26,986 bases of DNA from a virus: the IMG/VR virus record IMGVR_UViG_3300042691_007824, positions 1 through 26,986 of that record; one strand, written 5' to 3'. Below, piece by piece: positions 22,515 to 26,986 of the stretch. The position numbers were made by a program, and so were the translations under genes. Position 1 is the first letter of the stretch; the number at the start of each line of letters is the position of its first letter. The notes beneath the pieces are model-generated. The model saw only the letters and a list, made by a program, of their open reading frames with translations, did not search any database and had not been told where the DNA came from.

Positions 22515-23024
22515 ATGAGTTGTACAACACTTATAGGAATCACAAAAGGCTGTGATAACAATATCGGAGGGATTACTGCTATCTACATCAATGATATGGA
22601 TAACATTACTTCAACTACCGAAGACACGGCTACATGGATGATTGATGCTCAAGCAGTATCAACTCCTTACGAAGTTTTTGAGTTCCGTAGAAATACAGGT
22701 AACTTCACAGAAGAAGCGGCGATTGATCTAGTGAACCAATCTTCTTTTTACACGCAAACTATTACTTTGATGTTTGCTAGACGTGAAGCTTCAAAATCAA
22801 AAGCTATTAAAATCTTAGGAGAAGGACAAAGAGATTTGGCTGTTATCATAAAAGATGCAAATGGAAAATATTGGTACTTCCCTACTGCTCAATTGACAGC
22901 GGTTGCAGAAGGATCAGGAACTGCTAAAGCTGATGGTTCTAAATACTCAGTTACATTTGTAGCGGAAAACGAATTTTTGGCAAAAGAAGTTGACCCAACA
23001 ATTATAGCTGGATTGATTTCTTAA
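22515..23024 (+). CDS. Major tail tube protein
   Basis: The product has 169 residues, beta-rich with a Cys-rich N-terminus (MSCTTLIGITKGCDNNIGGI). Strands at WMIDAQAVSTPYEVFEFRRNTGNFTEEA, TITLMFARREASK, DLAVIIKDANGKYWYFPTAQL and KYSVTFVAENEF fit gpV-like tube proteins that stack as hexamers. It lies between two strong terminators, which may set its dose apart from its neighbours. Position beside the capsid gene is also consistent with a decoration or head protein, but the strand order favours tube. Confidence 0.6.
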   Translation: MSCTTLIGITKGCDNNIGGITAIYINDMDNITSTTEDTATWMIDAQAVSTPYEVFEFRRNTGNFTEEAAIDLVNQSSFYTQTITLMFARREASKSKAIKILGEGQRDLAVIIKDANGKYWYFPTAQLTAVAEGSGTAKADGSKYSVTFVAENEFLAKEVDPTIIAGLIS

Positions 23025-23040
23025 TCTTACTTAGTAAATG

Positions 23041-23074
23041 AAAAAGGGGTGCTTTAATTAGTATCCCTTTTTTT
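23041..23074 (+). terminator. Rho-independent terminator after the tail tube gene
   Basis: AAAAAGGGGTGCT (23041-23053) pairs with the AGTATCCC and following T-run (23060-23072), a 13-bp stem with two G-T wobbles and loop TTAATT, followed by T to 23074. Stem and T-run together make a strong bidirectional-type terminator. Confidence 0.88.
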
Positions 23075-23111
23075 ATTGTTTGAACTTTTTGAACTTCATT
23101 TCATTATAGTC

Positions 23112-23462
23112 ATGATTTACATTGAAAAAGACATTTTGAATACTATCGTTTTGACATTGACGGAAAATAGTACTTTGTCAAATCCTTACTACATTTTCAA
23201 GTTTGAGAATGAATTTAATACAGCAACAGAGCCAATTTACTTTTACACTCCTGATATCTCAACATCAAAAACTAGATACAACAAATTTGAGTTAGCAGAA
23301 GGAGTTGATGAAACGTTTATAATTGGACAGTACAAGTACGAAGTTTTCGAAAGTGCAACAGTTCCAAATTTAAGTTTACCAAATCCTGTTAATGGATTAC
23401 ACTTAGTCGAAGAGGGTCGCATGGTAGTTGATGGAGTTTTAACAAATAGCATATACGAATGA
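23112..23462 (+). CDS. Small virion or head-tail region hypothetical protein
   Basis: The product has 116 residues from ATG 23112; an in-frame TTG at 23076 lies too close to the terminator. The leader CATTATAGTCATG is identical to that before 10368, supporting the ATG. It has beta-rich segments (NTIVLTLTENSTLS, FIIGQYKYEVFES) and a C-terminal VNGLHLVEEGRMVVDG. It is often seen near portal genes in this phage group, from memory. It overlaps the portal gene by four bases. Function is unknown. Confidence 0.6.
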   Translation: MIYIEKDILNTIVLTLTENSTLSNPYYIFKFENEFNTATEPIYFYTPDISTSKTRYNKFELAEGVDETFIIGQYKYEVFESATVPNLSLPNPVNGLHLVEEGRMVVDGVLTNSIYE

Positions 23463-24802
23463 AATTTTTAGGTTTTAATATCGGAAAAGAAAAAGGGATC
23501 GAAGTAAAAGAAGGATATCAATCTTTTTCAAGTCCATTCATGAACGTAGGCGAGGGAAATTTATCACTACCTTACGTCAATCCTAGACAACAAGTTAATG
23601 GATATATTCGCTTTGGAGTGGATAACCTTTACCCACAGTTGATCAATCAGCTTTATTATACATCGCCTTTACATAGTGCAATTGTTGACTTTAAAGTTAA
23701 CGCTACTATCGGAGGAGGTTATGAATTAAAGGTCGATGCTAATGCTTCAGCAATGGAGAAGGTCGATGTTTACTCGTTTGAAAAGCGTATTAAATTAGAC
23801 AACGTACTTGAGACATTAACAAAAGACGATGTAATGCACAACCGTGTGTATTTTAAGCTCCGTTTTAATGAGATAGGGGACTTAATCGAAATCAAACACA
23901 TAGGTGCTGAAAAGGTACGTAAAAACAAAGATGGAACTACTTATTCATTGTGTTACGATTGGAGTTCACAAATAGACATTGAAACTATTTACCCTTATGA
24001 TTTCAGAAGATTTCAAAAAGAGTGCCTATATATTTATGAAAAAAATTGCGTAGGTCAGGATGTTTATCCATTACCAAGCTACACAAGTGCATTTAATTGG
24101 GCTTTCCTAGATGGGGAAATGTCTTACTTGCAGAAATCTAATATCTTAAACTCAATTTTCCCTTCATTTGCTATTTTATTCCCTAAGAAACCACAATCGG
24201 AGGAGGAGAAAAATGCAATTAGAAAAACAGTTGAACAAGGTAAGGGTGCAAGAAATGGCGGTAAAACTTTGGCGTTTTTTGCTAATGCAAAAGATCAATT
24301 ACCCGAGATCCAAGCAATACCAACTAATGCTAACGATAACCTATTCCAAACGACAACTGAAAGTATTGACAGCAAGATCTGTCAAGCACATACAATAGAC
24401 CCTATTTTGATGGGTATCCGTGTGAGTGGGAAACTTGGTTCGGGTTCTGATATCAAACAGTCTTACATAATTTTTGAAAAGAATGTAATCATTCCACAAA
24501 AAAATAGAATTGAAAAGATAGTCAATGAATTGTTTAAAATTGGAAAAGTTAAGGCTGAATTCAGTTTGAAATCTTTTGCTATTATTAATGAAACAATCGT
24601 TGAACTTGAGGGAAGCGGAAAAGCTACAACAGATGCTTTAAATGCAATGTCGCCTTTGGTTGCTACAAAAGTACTTGAATCAATGACGGAAAATGAAGTA
24701 CGTGCATTGGCAAGTTTACCACCTGTTGAAGGAGGGGATAAAACCAAATCGCAAATTGCAGTTGATACCGCTACAATAACAACACAAACACTTTCGAAAT
24801 GA
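23459..24802 (+). CDS. Portal protein
   Basis: The product has 447 residues. The layout is typical: a short N-terminal arm, wing region NGYIRFGVDNLYPQLINQLYY, an alpha/beta stem (HNRVYFKLRFNEIGDLIEIKHI), a hinge at DPILMGIRVSGKLGSGSDIKQSY, then the crown helix FEKNVIIPQKNRIEKIVNELF. It forms the dodecameric DNA channel at the capsid vertex. It comes after the capsid and tail tube genes, and ends in an overlap with the connector gene. The IRVSGKLGSGSD element is a good portal hallmark in this group. Confidence 0.85.
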   Translation: MKFLGFNIGKEKGIEVKEGYQSFSSPFMNVGEGNLSLPYVNPRQQVNGYIRFGVDNLYPQLINQLYYTSPLHSAIVDFKVNATIGGGYELKVDANASAMEKVDVYSFEKRIKLDNVLETLTKDDVMHNRVYFKLRFNEIGDLIEIKHIGAEKVRKNKDGTTYSLCYDWSSQIDIETIYPYDFRRFQKECLYIYEKNCVGQDVYPLPSYTSAFNWAFLDGEMSYLQKSNILNSIFPSFAILFPKKPQSEEEKNAIRKTVEQGKGARNGGKTLAFFANAKDQLPEIQAIPTNANDNLFQTTTESIDSKICQAHTIDPILMGIRVSGKLGSGSDIKQSYIIFEKNVIIPQKNRIEKIVNELFKIGKVKAEFSLKSFAIINETIVELEGSGKATTDALNAMSPLVATKVLESMTENEVRALASLPPVEGGDKTKSQIAVDTATITTQTLSK

Positions 24803-25308
24803 TTTACTTTATTACCGAAGCATATTTAAAAACTCAAACACCGATTACAGCAAACGTCGATGTTAAGGATGTTACACCATACATAAAAACTCAAAGTGAT
24901 CTGAGAGTGCAACCAATTCTAGGAACGTACTTCTACAAATATTTACTTGGAAAATATAATGCACAAACGCTTTCAACTGATGAAGTGGAACTTGTTGAAT
25001 ATATCCAGCCAATTGTAGCGTGGAGATCTGCTGAAGATGCTGTTTTCGGTTTGTCTTACCAACTTAAAAACAAAGGTTTGCAAGTTCAAAACGGGGACTA
25101 TTCAAATTCAGTTACTAAGTCAGAAGTTATATTTGCACAAGACCACTACGCACAAAAGGCTTCATTTTACGAGGCTCGTTTGGTTAATTTTTTAAAAGCA
25201 AACAAAAGTTTATACCCTCAATTTACTGATAAGCTAAACACGGATAGCGACATTAAACCAACAAAGAGCGTTGATAATGGTTACGATGATTTTATGATAA
25301 TGTTTTAA
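24799..25308 (+). CDS. Head-tail connector protein
   Basis: The product has 169 residues, mostly helical, beginning MIYFITEAYLKTQTPIT. The pattern of helices, LRVQPILGTYFYKYLL, DEVELVEYIQPIVAWRSAEDAVFGLS and YAQKASFYEARLVNFL, matches gp6/gp15-like adaptors seen as DUF6712 in Bacteroidota phages. Such rings sit under the portal. The ATG overlaps the portal stop. Confidence 0.7.
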   Translation: MIYFITEAYLKTQTPITANVDVKDVTPYIKTQSDLRVQPILGTYFYKYLLGKYNAQTLSTDEVELVEYIQPIVAWRSAEDAVFGLSYQLKNKGLQVQNGDYSNSVTKSEVIFAQDHYAQKASFYEARLVNFLKANKSLYPQFTDKLNTDSDIKPTKSVDNGYDDFMIMF

Positions 25309-25312
25309 GATA

Positions 25313-25744
25313 ATGAAGTCATTTGTTGCAACCTATTATACTTATTTTTTACAGGCTATTATAATTTTCTTTGCACCAATAAAGGGGATTATAATACTTG
25401 TAGCATTAAGCACAATCCTAGACACTTGCTTTGGTATATGGAAAGCAGGAAAATTAAAAGAAGGGATTAATTCAAAAACATTCAGACATGGCTTTGTGCC
25501 AAAAGTTTTGAGTTATGTAGGTGCAACTATGTTAGTGTATGCTTCAGACTATTTTATCGTAAATGAACTTACAAAAATGGCGGTTTCTGTTGAATTTTTA
25601 TTTACTAAATTAATCGCACTTGTATTAATGTCAATTGAGGTTAAGTCAATGGATGAATCATTCCAAAAGGTTAAAGGCTATTCGTTCTTGAATCGTATAA
25701 TTGAAATGGTTATCAAAGCTAAAAATATTAAAAAAGAAATATGA
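25313..25744 (+). CDS. Holin (phage holin 4-like)
   Basis: The product has 143 residues. Hydrophobic segments lie at about 10-43, 64-82 and 95-111, with a charged loop (GIWKAGKLKEGINSKTF) between the first and second. The stretch TKLIALVLMSIEVKSMDESFQK is like the conserved LIALILIAxEIKSIxENxxK motif of the toxin-secretion/lysis holin 4 family. The protein would form holes in the inner membrane that trigger lysis timing. No endolysin is visible downstream within the window. Confidence 0.75.
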   Translation: MKSFVATYYTYFLQAIIIFFAPIKGIIILVALSTILDTCFGIWKAGKLKEGINSKTFRHGFVPKVLSYVGATMLVYASDYFIVNELTKMAVSVEFLFTKLIALVLMSIEVKSMDESFQKVKGYSFLNRIIEMVIKAKNIKKEI

Positions 25745-26259
25745 CAACAAAAGGAAACTTCCCGCATTTAGACGTTGCTAAACTTATAATATTTATAGTT
25801 TTTTCTGCTATCGTTTACGGGTTTCTTTTCAGTTGTACTCCTGAATACCACTTAAACAAGTACTATAAAAAAGGAGGTGTTTCAATCAACACATCGGATA
25901 CACTTACTTATTATCACAAAGATTCAGTTTTAATCCGAACTAAAGACACTACGTTTTTCCAGTATATTTATACCCAAAAAGATACAATCATTAAACAAAA
26001 CGTATTTTTATACCCGAAAACACGCTTTTCTCAAAGACTTGAATTAAGACGATTTAAGGACAGTTTGAGACACGAGTTAAGCAAATATACTGATTCACTA
26101 CGATATGCCTTTAAAACGCATAAAAACACTATTAAACACGATTCTAAGGTAGAAGTTTCAAAACAGAAAACAGAACGTAAGAAAAATAGAGGTATTTTAA
26201 TGCCTTTAGTTATACTGTTTTTACTCGTTATTATTGCAATTGCTTTTCGATTCAAATAA
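25741..26259 (+). CDS. Candidate unimolecular spanin or lysis-associated lipoprotein
   Basis: The product has 172 residues. A hydrophobic N-terminus (about 13-31) ends in LFSC with Cys 32, a loose Bacteroidota-type lipobox. A periplasmic-looking charged region follows to about 150, then a C-terminal membrane span (about 152-168, GILMPLVILFLLVIIAI) and RFK. A lipid anchor at one end and a membrane span at the other is the layout of unimolecular spanins, which fuse outer and inner membranes in the last step of lysis. It overlaps the holin gene by four bases. Basic residues before the second span leave the topology uncertain, and a simple two-span membrane protein is possible. Confidence 0.5.
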   Translation: MTTKGNFPHLDVAKLIIFIVFSAIVYGFLFSCTPEYHLNKYYKKGGVSINTSDTLTYYHKDSVLIRTKDTTFFQYIYTQKDTIIKQNVFLYPKTRFSQRLELRRFKDSLRHELSKYTDSLRYAFKTHKNTIKHDSKVEVSKQKTERKKNRGILMPLVILFLLVIIAIAFRFK

Positions 26260-26292
26260 AAAGCGTAACTTTCAACGCAAAATATATTTTTT

Positions 26293-26986
26293 ATGGCTAA
26301 AATTAGACCACGAATAACCAGTGAAGAATTCGAGATAGTTCAGCAGTATAGAGCAATCAAAGAGGAATCGAATGAAATGGGTATCGACCACCAAGACGTA
26401 AAGCATGGTTGGTTAAAATCAAAAAACGCAAGTCTTTTCTTTGCAAATCCTGACTTTAAAAACAAGAATCACAAAGATTTTGAAATACTTAAACAAGGTA
26501 TTGTAGAAATTGTTAAGGATTCCGCTCCTAAATATCCCGAAATAAAACGAAATAAATGTAGTGACGGTCATTTATTAGTAATTGACATTGCAGATTTACA
26601 CATCGGAAAGTTAAGTTCCGTCTTTGAAACGGGCGAAGAGTACAACCAAGAAATTGCAGTACAACGTGCCAAAGAAGGTATGCAAGGAATACTTGACAAA
26701 TCAAAAGGCTTTGAGATTGACATGATTCTTTTTGTAGCTGGTAACGATATACTACACACCGACAACACACGCTCAACAACAACAAGCGGGACACCACAGG
26801 ACACAGATGGAATGTGGTATGAAAACTTCTTAAAAGCGAAACAACTTTACATCGAGTTACTTGAGAGTTTAATGTCAATCGCTGAAGTTCGTGTTATGTA
26901 CAATCCAAGCAATCACGATTTTACACACGGTTTTTTCCTTATGCAATTAATCGAGGCATACTTTACCAACTGCAAACACATTTCAT
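26293..26986 (+). CDS. Metallophosphoesterase with N-terminal HTH-like segment (partial)
   Basis: The first 231 residues are present; the gene continues past the right edge. The N-terminal ~95 residues begin MAKIRPRITSEEFEIVQQYR and may form a helical or winged DNA-binding segment. The calcineurin-like core then shows DLHIGK (about 101-106), AGNDILHTDN and a NPSNHD segment, which provide the usual D-x-H, GND and NHD metal ligands. Related phage proteins have been linked to DNA ends or nucleotide repair, but no substrate is shown. It lies 33 bases after the spanin-like gene, so it probably starts a different module. Confidence 0.7.
   Translation, partial: MAKIRPRITSEEFEIVQQYRAIKEESNEMGIDHQDVKHGWLKSKNASLFFANPDFKNKNHKDFEILKQGIVEIVKDSAPKYPEIKRNKCSDGHLLVIDIADLHIGKLSSVFETGEEYNQEIAVQRAKEGMQGILDKSKGFEIDMILFVAGNDILHTDNTRSTTTSGTPQDTDGMWYENFLKAKQLYIELLESLMSIAEVRVMYNPSNHDFTHGFFLMQLIEAYFTNCKHIS

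Larger units (their letters stand above)
957..26140 (+). repeat. Dispersed strand-biased oligonucleotide AAAACACGAA (core AAACACG)
   Basis: Eleven exact AAAACACGAA copies were found by eye, starting at 2303, 5236, 5972, 6139, 6477, 6543, 7276, 8556, 8776, 10657 and 16301. About 16 more sites keep the core AAACACG, for example 957, 1431, 4241, 10027, 11808, 14088, 19590, 20923 and 25236. Copies fall in all three reading frames (Lys-His-Glu, Lys-Thr-Arg, Asn-Thr-Lys) and between genes (8776, 16301). The 19590 copy keeps the same strand although that gene is on the minus strand. I found no CGTGTTT on the + strand. Function is unknown. Confidence 0.6.

Noticed and set aside
24168-24398. Alternative + frame of 76 codons inside the portal gene
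   Set aside because: The portal frame has clear family features, and the alternative product is an unremarkable Lys/Arg/Gln-rich string.
26260-26292. Promoter before the metallophosphoesterase gene (TATATTTT at 26283-26290)
   Set aside because: The box is only two bases from the ATG, so a transcript would start inside the gene, and no TTG lies at -33.
26528-26878. Minus-strand open frames at the right edge (116 and 78 codons)
   Set aside because: They are antisense to the metallophosphoesterase motifs, which are convincing on the + strand.
1-26986. tRNA genes, integrase, attachment sites, insertion sequences
   Set aside because: No cloverleaf, recombinase catalytic motif, transposase motif or paired terminal repeats could be supported by reading either strand.

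Overview
The window looks like most of a tailed double-stranded DNA phage genome (siphovirus-like gene content), or a prophage of that kind, from a host in the Bacteroidota, most likely a flavobacterium. The DNA is AT-rich. Start codons mostly lack a Shine-Dalgarno sequence and sit in A-rich leaders. The visible promoters have the Bacteroidota form (TTG near -33, TANNTTTG near -7). No integrase, CI-like repressor, tRNA or CRISPR array was seen. The last gene runs off the right edge.

Positions 1-6232 hold the replication and recombination region. A promoter and a structured leader RNA (75-140) precede a winged-helix-type replication protein and a DnaB/RecA-fold ATPase. Small unknown genes follow, then an AT-rich PAPS-reductase-like gene and a NinG-type nuclease. 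A second promoter drives an ERF single-strand annealing protein, an AT-rich unknown, a YqaJ/lambda-exonuclease-like nuclease, an SSB-like protein and a small helix-turn-helix protein. Annealing protein, exonuclease, SSB and NinG form a plausible recombination set.

Positions 6233-8776 are accessory. They hold a third promoter with a 5' hairpin, an acidic protein, a gene bracketed by a 58-bp direct repeat that includes the start codon, small membrane proteins, an intrinsic terminator, a fourth promoter, and a sigma-like or HTH regulator shortly before the packaging genes.

Positions 8788-26259 form the morphogenesis and lysis region. The order is small and large terminase, an 18-residue-repeat protein, a LamG-like receptor-binding protein, two large tail/baseplate proteins, tape measure, tail terminator-like and HK97-gp10-like proteins. 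Two minus-strand genes that look like paralogous tail assembly chaperones follow. Then come a protease/scaffold fusion, major capsid protein, tail tube, portal, head-tail connector, holin and a candidate one-protein spanin. The tail block lies between terminase and head genes, and the portal comes after the capsid gene, which is not the usual siphovirus order. Two strong terminators bracket the tail tube gene. A partial metallophosphoesterase gene closes the window.

The observations I would follow first are: the strand-biased oligonucleotide AAAACACGAA, repeated in all reading frames and between genes; the predicted kissing-loop leader at the 5' end of the first operon; the precise 58-bp start-codon repeat; and the minus-strand chaperone pair.
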